NCBI RefSeq assembly: GCF_039645995.1
Contig: NZ_CP147920.1
Coordinates: 1,364,001 to 1,428,000, forward strand
Direction: 5' to 3'
Origin: Sulfurimonas sp. HSL3-1
Lineage (GTDB): Bacteria > Campylobacterota > Campylobacteria > Campylobacterales > Sulfurimonadaceae
DNA length: 64,000 nt
In this document: one piece after another, positions 43,191 through 52,673 of the stretch
Position numbering within the stretch: the first letter of the stretch is position 1
How the letters are laid out: each line of letters begins with the position of its first letter
Position numbers and translations under genes: made by a program
The notes under the pieces: generated by a model
Told to the model about the DNA's origin: nothing
The model's database searches: none
The model's input: the letters and a program-made list of their open reading frames with translations, nothing else

Positions 43191-45386
43191 ATGAAATTGT
43201 TCTATCTGTCTTTGGCTGCCGCCGTCGCGTGTAGCGGCCTGAACGCAGAGAATGTTGTAAAAATGGGTGACCTCACGGTCACTGCCACTAAAATAGAGCA
43301 GGATACCTTTGAATCGCCGGCCAGTGTCAGTGTCGTAACGGCCAAAACGATTGAAGAGAAGTCCGTGCAGCGAGCCGACCAGGCACTCAAGGACCTACCG
43401 GGGGTTTACGTGCGCGCGCTCGGAGGCAACCTCCCGAGCAATTTTAGCAATACGGTGACGCTAAGAGGGATTCCCGGATATTATCGTACGGCTGTCCTGG
43501 TGGACGGCATTGCGCTTAACGATGCCTTTTCCGGCGCGGTCAACTGGTCGAGTATCGCCGTTGACGATATTGATCAGATCGAAGTCGTTTCCGGGCCCTT
43601 TTCCTCTCTATACGGCGGTAATGCAATGGGTGGTGTTATCAACGTCATCACGAAAAAACCGACCAAAACTCAACTGAGTGCGAAAATCGGCTTGGGCAGC
43701 AATCAGTACAAAAGTGAAAAGTTCCTGTATCGGAGCAAGTTAGGGGAGAAGCTGGGAATCGCGTTGAACTATGAGCGCCAGGACAGCGACGGATATATCA
43801 GCGACAAGGTCGTCAAAACGTTCTCGTCCGGCAGCGGTACCACCCCGGTTACCGGCTGGAAAAAGACGACAAACACCTACGGCGATACGGCATACATCCT
43901 TGGAGACAAGGGGAGAAGATCCTGGTGGTCCACGAATGCCGGGCTCAAACTTTTTTACGATATCGATGAGCGTTCAGAGCTGAGACTTGGGGCTTCCCAA
44001 TACCGCTACGAGACGGACTTCGAACATTTCAACACCTACCTGCGCGATGGCGCTGGCACGCCGATCTACTCGGGCAATGTCGAGATCGACGATAACGGCC
44101 CTTACAACAAAACGATCAGCGAAAAAGATTTCCTCTTCGGTCCCAACGGTCAGGATATCACCAAATATACGCTCGAGTATAAAATAGACTTCGAAAATGA
44201 CATCACCGTCAAAGCGGATGCCGCCTATACCGAGTACGACTACTGGTACATTTCGCAAGCTTCCGGGGCGACCATCAGCGGCGGTTCCGGGAGTATCTCC
44301 GAGATACCCAGCAAAAAGACATACGGCGCGCTGCAGGCAAGTTTTCCGATCGGTCAGAGCCATCTTGTCGTAGCCGGGGTCGACTTCAACAAGAACGAAC
44401 TTTCGAAAAAAACGACCAATTTGACCAACTGGCGTTATGACGGAAGCAAAACGGACCTTACCTACCATTCGGACGGGCAGAGTACGACCCAGGCCGTTTT
44501 TTTCCAGGATGAGATCCTCCTGGGTGAAAAGTGGAGCTTCTATATCGGCGGACGCTACGACTACTGGAAAACCGATGGCACCGTCCGCGGGTACGGCACC
44601 TCCCCTTATGTGCTGCCCTACCCTTCACGTAACGATTCGCAGTTCAGCCCCAAGGTATCCGCGGTCTATCGCGCCGGGGAAAAGGCGACGATCCGCGCCT
44701 CCGTCGGCAGCGCTTTCCGGGCACCGACACTGAGCGACCTGTACTCCTCCTGGCTCGCATCCAACGGCAAACTGTCGCAGGCAAATCCGAACCTGAAACC
44801 GGAAAAAACCACTTCGTGGGAGATCGGGTTCGAGCAGCAGTTCGACTCGAAAACGTTGGTACGCGCGACTTATTACGAAAACTACCTCACGGACCTGATC
44901 TATACCACGGACGTCAATGCAACGCTGAGCGAGAAACGCAATGCGGGCAAAGCCGAGATCAAAGGGGTGGAGCTCTCTATCAAACAGGAGCTCATCGAGG
45001 GGATTGACGCCTTCATCAACTACACCTATACCGATGCAAAGATCGTCAAAAACAGTGCCGTGCCAGCCAGTGAGGGCAAACGCGTCACCTATACGCCCGA
45101 ACACCAGTTCAACCTCGGTATGAACGTCTCCAAAGGCGCATGGAGCGGCTCCCTGATCGGCAGTTACGTCGGCGATGTGACGACAAAAGACGATAACTCC
45201 GACACCGTGAAAAACGTCTACGGCGGGTTCCAATCCTACTTTGTCGCCGATGCGAAAATCGCCTACGACGTTCAGGAAAACCTGGGGATTTCTCTGGCAG
45301 TGAATAACCTCTTAGACCGCGAATATTATCAATATTACCTGATGCCGGGAAGAACCTTCTATGGCGAACTCTCGTTCAAATTCTAG
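43191..45386 (+). CDS. TonB-dependent outer-membrane receptor
   Basis: 731 residues with signal peptide MKLFYLSLAAAVACSGLNA. A TonB-box-like start (VKMGDLTVTATKIEQ) leads into a plug domain: VQRADQALKDLPGVYVRALG, TVTLRGIP, VLVDGIALND, IEVVSGPFSSLYGGNAMGGV. The 22-strand barrel ends in the canonical RTFYGELSFKF. It would import a chelated metal or cofactor using the Ton system. The ligand is not readable, though the barrel resembles siderophore/vitamin receptors. First gene of the 43191-49370 cluster, with a long leader. Confidence 0.93.
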   Translation: MKLFYLSLAAAVACSGLNAENVVKMGDLTVTATKIEQDTFESPASVSVVTAKTIEEKSVQRADQALKDLPGVYVRALGGNLPSNFSNTVTLRGIPGYYRTAVLVDGIALNDAFSGAVNWSSIAVDDIDQIEVVSGPFSSLYGGNAMGGVINVITKKPTKTQLSAKIGLGSNQYKSEKFLYRSKLGEKLGIALNYERQDSDGYISDKVVKTFSSGSGTTPVTGWKKTTNTYGDTAYILGDKGRRSWWSTNAGLKLFYDIDERSELRLGASQYRYETDFEHFNTYLRDGAGTPIYSGNVEIDDNGPYNKTISEKDFLFGPNGQDITKYTLEYKIDFENDITVKADAAYTEYDYWYISQASGATISGGSGSISEIPSKKTYGALQASFPIGQSHLVVAGVDFNKNELSKKTTNLTNWRYDGSKTDLTYHSDGQSTTQAVFFQDEILLGEKWSFYIGGRYDYWKTDGTVRGYGTSPYVLPYPSRNDSQFSPKVSAVYRAGEKATIRASVGSAFRAPTLSDLYSSWLASNGKLSQANPNLKPEKTTSWEIGFEQQFDSKTLVRATYYENYLTDLIYTTDVNATLSEKRNAGKAEIKGVELSIKQELIEGIDAFINYTYTDAKIVKNSAVPASEGKRVTYTPEHQFNLGMNVSKGAWSGSLIGSYVGDVTTKDDNSDTVKNVYGGFQSYFVADAKIAYDVQENLGISLAVNNLLDREYYQYYLMPGRTFYGELSFKF

Positions 45387-46314
45387 TGCCGTTTTGCGCC
45401 TGGGCCTCTTGGCGCTGCTGCTCTTCCCAATACTCAGTGATGCCTCGGTATGGCTAAAACAGCACTACGTAAAAAGCACGGGCACGACCGAGATGCGGAC
45501 GGAATTTATCCTGACGGAGGGAGCCTTCCCTGAAGGAAAGCCACAAGCCCTTTCAGGCTCCGCGGCTTACTATCTCCGGGATAGGGAGGGGCACGTCAGC
45601 GAACGCAATATCAGTAGCGCCGTTGTGCCGTTTGAGCCTCCTTACAAAGGGAACTACCACCTTTTCGTCGAAGAGCGGTACGTCGAGGCGGGAATCTTGC
45701 ATGTCCTCCTGGCGAAGACCAGGTCCTATAACATGCACGGGAATATTTCAACCTCCCTCGCTTCGGAGATCCGGGGCAAGACGATCGGCTCTTATTACGG
45801 CAAGCCGCCGCTGCCGGAGATCCCCTTCGAGATCGTAATGCAGCGCCCGATCAAACACCACCACATCAACTGCTGTATCTACTCTGGGGATATCGCCCGT
45901 TTCAAGATCTACTTCCGCCAGAAGGCACAACAAAACATCCCTCTGACCGTCGTCACGCAGACAGGGTGGCGCAACCGTTTCCTGCCCGATGATACAGGAA
46001 TGATCGCATTTGAAATCCCGCGTAACAGCTATGCCGACATCCATACCGACAAGCGGCACAAGGAATGGATGCTTATCGAGGCGGCATATACCGAAGCGGC
46101 ATCGGGCGTCTATAACAGCGTACCCTATACCAGCGTACGTTATACGATGAGCATCCCCCTGTCATTTCACAGCTCGCCACTGGAGTATACCTCGGAACTT
46201 TCAGGCTTTTTCACCGTGCTCGGGGTCATGCTCGTATTCAGTCTGGGGGCTTATTACCACCGAAGAAGAAAGCGCAAGACACCGACGGAAATTTGGTTTG
46301 ACGACGATGCATGA
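45361..46314 (+). CDS. Membrane-anchored periplasmic protein with His/Cys motif
   Basis: 317 residues. Signal peptide LRLGLLALLLFPILSDAS. The periplasmic beta-rich domain has VTQTGWRNRFLPDDTGMIAF and RYTMSIPLSFHSSPLEY, loosely like the DUF4198 proteins that accompany TonB receptors. One C-terminal span (FFTVLGVMLVFSLGAYY) and a basic tail end it. KHHHINCC is a striking putative metal-binding cluster near residue 170. Its start overlaps the receptor's stop by 26 bp, so the two are coupled. Confidence 0.8.
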   Translation: MANSRSNSSAVLRLGLLALLLFPILSDASVWLKQHYVKSTGTTEMRTEFILTEGAFPEGKPQALSGSAAYYLRDREGHVSERNISSAVVPFEPPYKGNYHLFVEERYVEAGILHVLLAKTRSYNMHGNISTSLASEIRGKTIGSYYGKPPLPEIPFEIVMQRPIKHHHINCCIYSGDIARFKIYFRQKAQQNIPLTVVTQTGWRNRFLPDDTGMIAFEIPRNSYADIHTDKRHKEWMLIEAAYTEAASGVYNSVPYTSVRYTMSIPLSFHSSPLEYTSELSGFFTVLGVMLVFSLGAYYHRRRKRKTPTEIWFDDDA

Positions 46315-46398
46315 AAGCATCCGAAAATCTTTTTCCTCGTCGGAAGGGCACGCCACTCTGACACCGACGATCCCACACCTGTTTACAAGGAGACACGC

Positions 46399-47406
46399 TT
46401 GTTGCGCCGCGCAATAAAAAAACGTATCAATAACATGAACCTGAACCGGTTCCGGTTCCTCTTCCAGCTTGCCGCTTTCATGCTGCTCGTCTACGGCGGC
46501 TATGCCGGCATCGACCTCGGTAACAAACTGCCCACCTTCGCCTGTGTCTTCAACTCCGAAGGCAGCGGCGGGAAGTGCTATCTCGGCATGCTGCAGCACG
46601 ATCTGAACCACCCTTTGAAATCGTTCCTTGGCTTCGCCGGCGGAGCGTTTCTGATCTCGCTGGGGGTCTTCATCCTCTGGCTCGTGCTGCTCAACAAGGC
46701 GTGGTGCGGCTACATGTGCCCCTTGGGGACGATGCAGGACTGGATCACCGCGCTGCGCAAAAAGATGCGCATTGGCGCTTCGGAGTACACCTGGGAGAAC
46801 CGCAGCCGCATCAAACCGATAAAATATATTTTGCTGGTCCTGCTGCTGATTATCCCGATTATGATTAGTAATTCGCTGTTAGGGCTGCCGACGCTCCCAT
46901 CAGGGCTCTCCATGCCCTTTTGTGACATCTGTCCGGGGCGGATGATGATCCCGCTCTTTACCGGGGATTTCCACCAGTTCTATATCGACTACTCCACAAC
47001 GGCCGACCTGGTCATGACGACGCTCGGCATGGTCGTCACGGGACTCTTTCTGGCCGGCGCATTCATCAAAAAGCGCTTTTTCTGCTACTTCTGTCCCATG
47101 AGTGCGCTGCACTACGTCTTTTCCAAAAGCACGGCCTTCCGCCTGCTCAAAGATGGCGCGAAGTGCACCAAATGCGGCGACTGCTATCAGGCCTGCGACA
47201 TGGACATCCTCGAGATCGCCGACGACGTGACGCACCGCAACCTCGTGACCGAAGACTGTACCCTCTGTCTCAAGTGCGTCGCCGCCTGTCCGGAAGAGGG
47301 GTGTTTGGAGGCGAATTTTGCCGGCCAAACGTTGTTTGAATCGACCAAGGAGGGGTTTATCCTCCGAATGGCGATGGAAAGGAACACACAAAATGCCGAC
47401 AGCTAA
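46399..47406 (+). CDS. NapH-like membrane polyferredoxin
   Basis: 335 residues with four to five membrane spans. The cytoplasm-side motifs WCGYMCPLG and FCYFCPMSALH are the NapH/NosR/CcoG signature. FCDICPGRMM is a third. Two [4Fe-4S] ferredoxin motifs follow: CTKCGDCYQACDM and CTLCLKCVAACPEEGC. It would pass electrons between quinol and iron-sulfur proteins across the inner membrane. TTG 46399 has AAGGAG 6 bp upstream. Its stop overlaps the next start by 14 bp. Function in this context is inferred. Confidence 0.88.
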   Translation: MLRRAIKKRINNMNLNRFRFLFQLAAFMLLVYGGYAGIDLGNKLPTFACVFNSEGSGGKCYLGMLQHDLNHPLKSFLGFAGGAFLISLGVFILWLVLLNKAWCGYMCPLGTMQDWITALRKKMRIGASEYTWENRSRIKPIKYILLVLLLIIPIMISNSLLGLPTLPSGLSMPFCDICPGRMMIPLFTGDFHQFYIDYSTTADLVMTTLGMVVTGLFLAGAFIKKRFFCYFCPMSALHYVFSKSTAFRLLKDGAKCTKCGDCYQACDMDILEIADDVTHRNLVTEDCTLCLKCVAACPEEGCLEANFAGQTLFESTKEGFILRMAMERNTQNADS

Positions 47407-48667
47407 GCACACGATCGAAACGCCGCAGGCGCGTCAGAACCGCCACAAAGCCATGGAAGCGATCATCCTGCTCAATGCCCTAAGGGAAGATTTCAAAGCG
47501 CCCCTGGAGGGAATGCGCTACTTTTACGACCTCTTTGAACGGGTCTACTGCCACCAGGAGCCGCAGCATGAAGGGAGCGTCAAGGTCGGGACGATGTGTA
47601 TCCAGATCCCCTCCGAGATCATCCGTGCGCTAGACGCCGTCCCCATCCGGCTCTGCAACGGCTTTTACGCCGATGACGAGATCGGCAGCGAACTCATGCC
47701 CCAAAAGTCCTGTCCCCTGGTCAGGGCCACGGTTGGCCATTTTGCCTCGGACAATTTCAGCGACCGGCCCGATATCCTCTTTTCACCCACGACCTGCGAC
47801 CAGAAGACCAAAGCCGGCGCCATTATCGAGAGCTTCGGCCACCGGGTCATCGACGTCGAATTCCCGCGGACCAAGGAGAGCGAGGCGAGCCGGAACTACT
47901 GGCGCACAAGCGTCAGGCATTTTGCCAAAACGCTCAGCAGCTTCCGCGGAAGGAAGCTGACACGCAGCCGGATGCATGAGGCCATCCGAGAGGTAGGCTA
48001 TGCCCAGTCGCTCTACCACCGGCTGGCCGCGGCACGGGAAAACGACGCGGTGCCCATCCGGGGAGTCGACATGTTTTTGGTGACAAATGCCTTTTTCTTC
48101 GACAAAAGCGAACGTTGGATCGCAGCGGCGGAGCGGCTGGTCGACGAGGTCGAAGCGCGGGTGGCATCCGGGTTCCATGTCGGCGGCAAGATGAGTCCCC
48201 GTATCGTCTTTACCGGATCGCCGCCGGTCTTTCCGAACTACAAGATCCCGGTGATCCTCGAAACGTCCGATGCAGTTATCGTCGCCGACGAGACCTGCAG
48301 CTCCAACCGGATGTTCAACGATATGGTCTCCGTGGACGAGTGGAATCTCAACAGCATGATTGATTCGGTTGCGGACAAATACCTCAAAGCGTGCACCTGC
48401 CCTATCTTTACGAAAAACGATGACCGCATCCGCAAAATCATCCGTCTGGCAAAACAATACAACGCCGACGGGGTCGTCTACCAGGCGTATGCCGGGTGCC
48501 AGGTCTACGAGATGGAGCAGCAAAGCGTCCTAGCGGCGATGGAAAAAGAGGGTATCCCCATCCTCTACTTAGAGAGTGACTACAGCCCTTCGCAGCAGGG
48601 GCAGCTCACCACACGGGTGGAGGCCTTTGTCGAATCATTGAAAAACAGACGGAGAAAGCGGAAGTGA
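47393..48667 (+). CDS. 2-hydroxyacyl-CoA dehydratase / double-cubane cluster family protein
   Basis: 424 residues of the HgdB/BcrB/DCCP superfamily. Six cysteines sit in conserved contexts: Cys107 (KSCPLVRATVG), Cys135 (SPTTCDQKTK), Cys302 (ADETCSSNRMF), Cys334 and Cys336 (LKACTCPIF), Cys369 (YAGCQVYEMEQ). Six, not three, fit the double-cubane [8Fe-9S] proteins (DCCP) that reduce small molecules in an ATP-driven way (inference). The ATPase activator normally paired with these enzymes is not seen anywhere in the window. ATG 47393 has AAAGGA upstream. Confidence 0.82.
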   Translation: MPTAKHTIETPQARQNRHKAMEAIILLNALREDFKAPLEGMRYFYDLFERVYCHQEPQHEGSVKVGTMCIQIPSEIIRALDAVPIRLCNGFYADDEIGSELMPQKSCPLVRATVGHFASDNFSDRPDILFSPTTCDQKTKAGAIIESFGHRVIDVEFPRTKESEASRNYWRTSVRHFAKTLSSFRGRKLTRSRMHEAIREVGYAQSLYHRLAAARENDAVPIRGVDMFLVTNAFFFDKSERWIAAAERLVDEVEARVASGFHVGGKMSPRIVFTGSPPVFPNYKIPVILETSDAVIVADETCSSNRMFNDMVSVDEWNLNSMIDSVADKYLKACTCPIFTKNDDRIRKIIRLAKQYNADGVVYQAYAGCQVYEMEQQSVLAAMEKEGIPILYLESDYSPSQQGQLTTRVEAFVESLKNRRRKRK

Positions 48668-48677
48668 GCCGTTTCAC

Positions 48678-49370
48678 ATGCATATCGGTGAGTGTCATCA
48701 TTGCCTCCTGCCGCTACGGGTACGTGTAATGCTTTCGCTTGTGGGAATTTTTCTGATGGGACTGCAGCTCGGGGCCACGGCCTGTACCCTCAGCTGCATG
48801 CCGGTCATGATACCGCTGCTGCTAGGCAGTGCGGACAACAAACGGGATGCGACGACGGTCCTGACACAATACTTCGGCGCAAAGGTCTTTGCCTACACCC
48901 TCATCGCCCTCATCGCCTTTTTCGGCGCGGACTTCGTCAAAAGCCACCTTCCGGACAGCGCCCTGTTTTCCAAAGGAGCCGCCCTCTTTGTCATCGCACT
49001 TGGCGGAGTGATGCTTTATCAGGCATTCAAAGGGGAGAACAGCTGCAGCGCCGGTGCCTGCCGCCGCTCAAAGGGACTGGGGTACATCGGCACGGGTTTT
49101 TTTAGCTCTTTTAATTTCTGCCTTCCCGTCTCTACGCTGATCGCGATGAGTGCCCTGAGCGGCTCTGTCGAGCTCTCCGCGCTTTTCGGTCTGCTTTTTG
49201 GGCTGGGAGCCGTCACCGTACCCTTCCTCTTCTTTTACCTCTTCATTTTCCGGATCACTTCCACCGTCCTTACGGAGTTTTCGCGCCATAAAAAGCGCTT
49301 GAAAGCCGGTTCGGCACTGCTACTTATCTTTATAGGAGGGATGCTTTACAGCGGAATAATACACTTGTAA
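48678..49370 (+). CDS. CcdA/DsbD-like thiol-transfer membrane protein
   Basis: 230 residues with about six spans. GLQLGATACTLSCMPVMIPL and SFNFCLPVSTLIAM hold the paired membrane cysteines typical of CcdA-type electron carriers. NSCSAGACRR is an extra Cys pair in a loop. The N terminus MHIGECHHCLLP is unusual. An alternative ATG at 48729 would remove it, but no better ribosome-binding site favours either. It would carry reducing equivalents to the periplasm, following the DCCP gene by 10 bp. Confidence 0.72.
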   Translation: MHIGECHHCLLPLRVRVMLSLVGIFLMGLQLGATACTLSCMPVMIPLLLGSADNKRDATTVLTQYFGAKVFAYTLIALIAFFGADFVKSHLPDSALFSKGAALFVIALGGVMLYQAFKGENSCSAGACRRSKGLGYIGTGFFSSFNFCLPVSTLIAMSALSGSVELSALFGLLFGLGAVTVPFLFFYLFIFRITSTVLTEFSRHKKRLKAGSALLLIFIGGMLYSGIIHL

Positions 49371-49466
49371 AAGTGATATCGTACGTTTTCAGCCATAGCT
49401 GGTTATGATGATGAAAAGATCGACGCAGCTGCCCCGGGCAGGGGTGTGCCGCCAGGGAGTGAGACC

Positions 49467-49682
49467 ATGACCAAATTTGTCCATAACGCCCCGACGCAGG
49501 ATGAAGTCTATTCGTTCAATATGCATGTCGCCCACAGCGAAAACTACACGACCTACCGCATTCCCCTCGGCGCCACGTCCGAAGGGCAGAAAGAGCGTCT
49601 CTCACGCCGCTACGGCATACCGCTGCGCATCCTTGAGGACGAGCAGGAGCTCGTCATCAAGATTATGAATGAAATGGGGTAA
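49467..49682 (+). CDS. Hypothetical small protein, 71 aa
   Basis: Starts at ATG 49467 (MTKFVHNAPTQDEV) after a GGGAGTGAG ribosome-binding site. There is no membrane span. The second half, GIPLRILEDEQELVIKIMNE, is a mixed helix. Family not recognised. It stands 96 bp after the CcdA-like gene on the same strand, and 5 bp before the convergent SGNH gene's stop. Confidence 0.6.
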   Translation: MTKFVHNAPTQDEVYSFNMHVAHSENYTTYRIPLGATSEGQKERLSRRYGIPLRILEDEQELVIKIMNEMG

Positions 49683-49687
49683 AAGGG

Positions 49688-50305
49688 CTATTCGACATAC
49701 CCCAGGGAGCGCAGTCGTTCCGCAACCCTTTCAGCGATGACACGGTATCCCGCCGCGTTAGGGTGCACATAGTCTGCTCTAAGCGCCCGGTCCCCCAAGA
49801 CATCCGGCAGTAGTGAAGGCATATAGGGTATGCCCTCCTCCTCGGCGATCTCCTTATACAGCGGCAGCGACGTCATACCGAAAACCCCGAATGTCGGAAC
49901 TCCGATCAATACAACATCGATCTTTTTCGCTTTGGCCATCTGTACGATACGTTTGAGGTTTGCTTTCAGACGGCGCTTCGAACGCTGCTGCAAAATGTCG
50001 TTCCCGCCCAAACAGAGCAGCATCAGCCGGATAGTGTCATCTTCAAGCACGCCGGGGAAGCGCGCCAGCCCCTCCGATGTCGTATCGCCGTTCACGCCGG
50101 CATTGATCACCGGGGAACCGGTCAGTGTCTGCAACACGACAGGGTAGCTTTCATGGGCCGATGCGCCGTAACCGTGGGTAATGCTGTCGCCGAACGCGAG
50201 AATCGTGTCGCCTGTTTGCAAAGGGGTGACCTCTGGAGCCGATTTCATAAAATAGATTGCTGCCAGGAGCAGCAGAAGGAGAAGAGAGGCAAAGGCTTTA
50301 AGCAT
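49688..50305 (-). CDS. SGNH/GDSL esterase (TesA-like)
   Basis: 205 residues with a signal-anchor (FASLLLLLLLAAIYFM). The four SGNH blocks are present: AFGDSITHGYGAS (Ser), NAGVNGDTTSEG (Gly), LCLGGNDIL (Asn) and the C-terminal DYVHPNAAG (Asp-His). These fit an esterase or thioesterase acting in the periplasm. Substrate unknown. The mnmA stop lies 6 bp upstream of its ATG, so it is probably read through from mnmA. Confidence 0.88.
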   Translation of the reverse strand: MLKAFASLLLLLLLAAIYFMKSAPEVTPLQTGDTILAFGDSITHGYGASAHESYPVVLQTLTGSPVINAGVNGDTTSEGLARFPGVLEDDTIRLMLLCLGGNDILQQRSKRRLKANLKRIVQMAKAKKIDVVLIGVPTFGVFGMTSLPLYKEIAEEEGIPYMPSLLPDVLGDRALRADYVHPNAAGYRVIAERVAERLRSLGYVE

Positions 50306-50310
50306 CGATG

Positions 50311-51333
50311 TTACTCGATCCAGCCCCCGCCGATCAGCTTGTCACCGTCGTAGAAGACGGCTGCCTGTCCGGCTGCGACACCCAATACAGGCTCCTGCAG
50401 CTTGATCTGTGCCTTTTCCCCTTCGATCTTGACATGGCACGGCACGGCTTTCGTACGGTAACGCAGTTTCACCGTCGTATCGAATTCACTGCGCTCGTCG
50501 AAGAGGTTGATGTTGCCGATGGTAACATCCCATATCTCCAGATCCTCTTTCTTACCGACGACGATCTGGTTCGTCTCGGGCTTGATCTCGAGAACGAAGT
50601 GCGGTTCATGGGCGCCGTGGACGGTGAACCCCTTGCGCTTGCCGATCGTGTAGTGCATGTACCCTTTATGCTCTCCGACGACGTTGCCGTCACTGTCAAG
50701 CACCTCGCCGGGCTGGTCAATGTTCACATAATCCTTGAGCACGTCCGCATAGGTCGTCTCGACAAAGCAGATCTCGCTTGATTCCGCCTGCGACGCGAAG
50801 GATTCCAGCCCCTCAACGGAGGCGGCGTAGGCTTTGATATCCGTCTTTTTGCGTTCGCCCAGCGGGAAGATGAGGCGCGGCACGATCCTTTTGTCGATAT
50901 AGAAAAGAAAATAGCTCTGGTCTTTGGTATCATCCTCCGCCTGGTAGAGGAAGTGCCCATCGGTCTTGATGTAGTGCCCCGTCGCCAGGTAATCTGCCCC
51001 CACCTTATCGGCGAAATCCGCCAGGGCACCGAACTTCATCGTCCGGTTGCACAGGGCGCAGGGGTTCGGCGTACGACCCGCTTTATAGGTCTCGACAAAG
51101 GGGGTAAAGACGTTTTGGTTGAACTGTTGCTGCAGATCGAGGACATGCAGCTTCACCCCGGCGAAATCCGCGGCTTTCTGGGCGCGGGCCTGATGGATCT
51201 CATGGTATCCCGGTTTGGAGTGCAGCTTCATGTACACCCCTTCGACCTCGTAGCCCTGTTCTTTGAGCAGCATCGTCGTCACCGTCGAGTCCACCCCGCC
51301 GCTCATCCCGATAAGCACTTTTTTCTTTTCCAT
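50311..51333 (-). CDS. mnmA: tRNA-specific 2-thiouridylase
   Basis: The product would install the 2-thio group of s2U34 in tRNA Lys, Glu and Gln. The 340-residue protein has the PP-loop [20 protein letters not shown], the catalytic Cys in [15 protein letters not shown], and the second active-site Cys in [25 protein letters not shown] follows in its C-terminal domain. ATG 51333 (GGAAGGG upstream) replaces a longer frame to 51366. Confidence 0.95.
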   Translation of the reverse strand: MEKKKVLIGMSGGVDSTVTTMLLKEQGYEVEGVYMKLHSKPGYHEIHQARAQKAADFAGVKLHVLDLQQQFNQNVFTPFVETYKAGRTPNPCALCNRTMKFGALADFADKVGADYLATGHYIKTDGHFLYQAEDDTKDQSYFLFYIDKRIVPRLIFPLGERKKTDIKAYAASVEGLESFASQAESSEICFVETTYADVLKDYVNIDQPGEVLDSDGNVVGEHKGYMHYTIGKRKGFTVHGAHEPHFVLEIKPETNQIVVGKKEDLEIWDVTIGNINLFDERSEFDTTVKLRYRTKAVPCHVKIEGEKAQIKLQEPVLGVAAGQAAVFYDGDKLIGGGWIE

Positions 51334-51404
51334 TACCCTTCCAGCATTTTTTCGCAATTGTAACAACTTAGTGATAATTAAACCTAATATTTTCTTCCCA
51401 AACG

Positions 51405-52673
51405 CTATGTTTCAGGCAACCGCGCCGCCCGGGGTGCATTATCAAAACAGATCTTGAAGACATGCTGCCCCTCTTCGTACGCGTAACGCAGCGCATAGCC
51501 GTGGCGCGTCACGATCTCGTTGACGATATAGAGCCCCAGTCCCATCCCCTCCAGGGAGTGCTGGGAGAGATCGCGCTGGTATGCCTTGAGGTAGTGGGTA
51601 TACTCCTCCTTGAACGGCTCCCCGGCATTGGCAATACGGAGGCAATTTTCCGAGAAGGCGATGGACACCGGCCGGTGTGAAGCATACTTTACCGCGTTGT
51701 CAATCAGGTTTTTGAGCGCATAGGCAAAGAGGTCGAAATCCACCATGATCTTCTCGTTACCGACGGTGATCTCCAACTCCGAACGCGGCACGTCCAGCAG
51801 GTCGATCGCCTGGTCCAAAACGTCGATACAGGCATAAAAGCGGATATCGAGCTGCAGGTGGCGCGCCGTCAGCGACTCCACTCTCGCCAGGTCGTTCAGG
51901 TGTCCCTGCATCTGTTCAAACAGTTCCTCAAGGATCGCCTTGTCTTTCGGGTTGATCTCCAACAGATGCGCCAGCAGCTTCCCTTTGCTAATAGGGGTTT
52001 TGAGCTCATGCATGACGTTGCGGAGGAAAAGCGAACGGCTGCGCTGCAGGGCTTCGATTTTCTGGACGCTGTCGTGGAAGGCGTTGGCCACCTGCGCCAC
52101 CTCGTCGCTCCCTTCGACCTTCGTGTCGATCCCCTTCTCCCCGTCGGCGAAGCGGAGGATCTGCCGGTGCAGGTTCTGCAGCGGTTCGATAGAGCCCGAC
52201 ATGTAGCGGTAAAGCAGGATCACCGTCACCAGGACGAGTGTGGCCGCGATGAGGATATAGAGCATGTAGGGCGTCATCTCCTTGTCGCTGCGGTAGTAAT
52301 ACATGTCATGCATCTTGTAGGCGTAATAGCAGTGCATGTCATAGACAAAGATCTCGATGTTCCCCGACTGGAAGGTACGACGCAGGAGCGGATCCTCAAT
52401 GAAGGGCTTGCCCTCTTCGCGGATGCGTTTCATCACCTCCCCGCCGACGGGGGTGAGCTGATGCTCTTTAAGGTAACGCGCAAACGCTTCGGGCGTCGGC
52501 TTTGTCATAAAAAGCAGGTCGTAGAGCATGACGGCACGCTGGATCTCGTTGCGTTTGTCGAGCTGGATGGAGAGGTAGAGCGCCATCAGGGTCGCGGCGA
52601 TCAGCAGCAGGGCCGTAATGGCGCCGACCAGGCGGGCGGCAAAGATGATGGAACGGGGGTTAATGTTCGTCAA
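51405..52673 (-). CDS. arsS: ArsS-family sensor histidine kinase
   Basis: 422 residues. TM1 near 10-32, periplasmic loop to ~135, TM2 ([20 protein letters not shown]) and a HAMP region. The dimerisation box [18 protein letters not shown] has the phospho-accepting His. The ATPase lobe has [12 protein letters not shown] and [11 protein letters not shown]. The periplasmic loop is rich in Tyr and His ([14 protein letters not shown]), compatible with acid or metal sensing. The ArsS label follows Campylobacterota usage and is not proven here. TTG 52673 starts 14 bp inside the regulator gene's 3' end. Confidence 0.85.
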   Translation of the reverse strand: MTNINPRSIIFAARLVGAITALLLIAATLMALYLSIQLDKRNEIQRAVMLYDLLFMTKPTPEAFARYLKEHQLTPVGGEVMKRIREEGKPFIEDPLLRRTFQSGNIEIFVYDMHCYYAYKMHDMYYYRSDKEMTPYMLYILIAATLVLVTVILLYRYMSGSIEPLQNLHRQILRFADGEKGIDTKVEGSDEVAQVANAFHDSVQKIEALQRSRSLFLRNVMHELKTPISKGKLLAHLLEINPKDKAILEELFEQMQGHLNDLARVESLTARHLQLDIRFYACIDVLDQAIDLLDVPRSELEITVGNEKIMVDFDLFAYALKNLIDNAVKYASHRPVSIAFSENCLRIANAGEPFKEEYTHYLKAYQRDLSQHSLEGMGLGLYIVNEIVTRHGYALRYAYEEGQHVFKICFDNAPRAARLPET

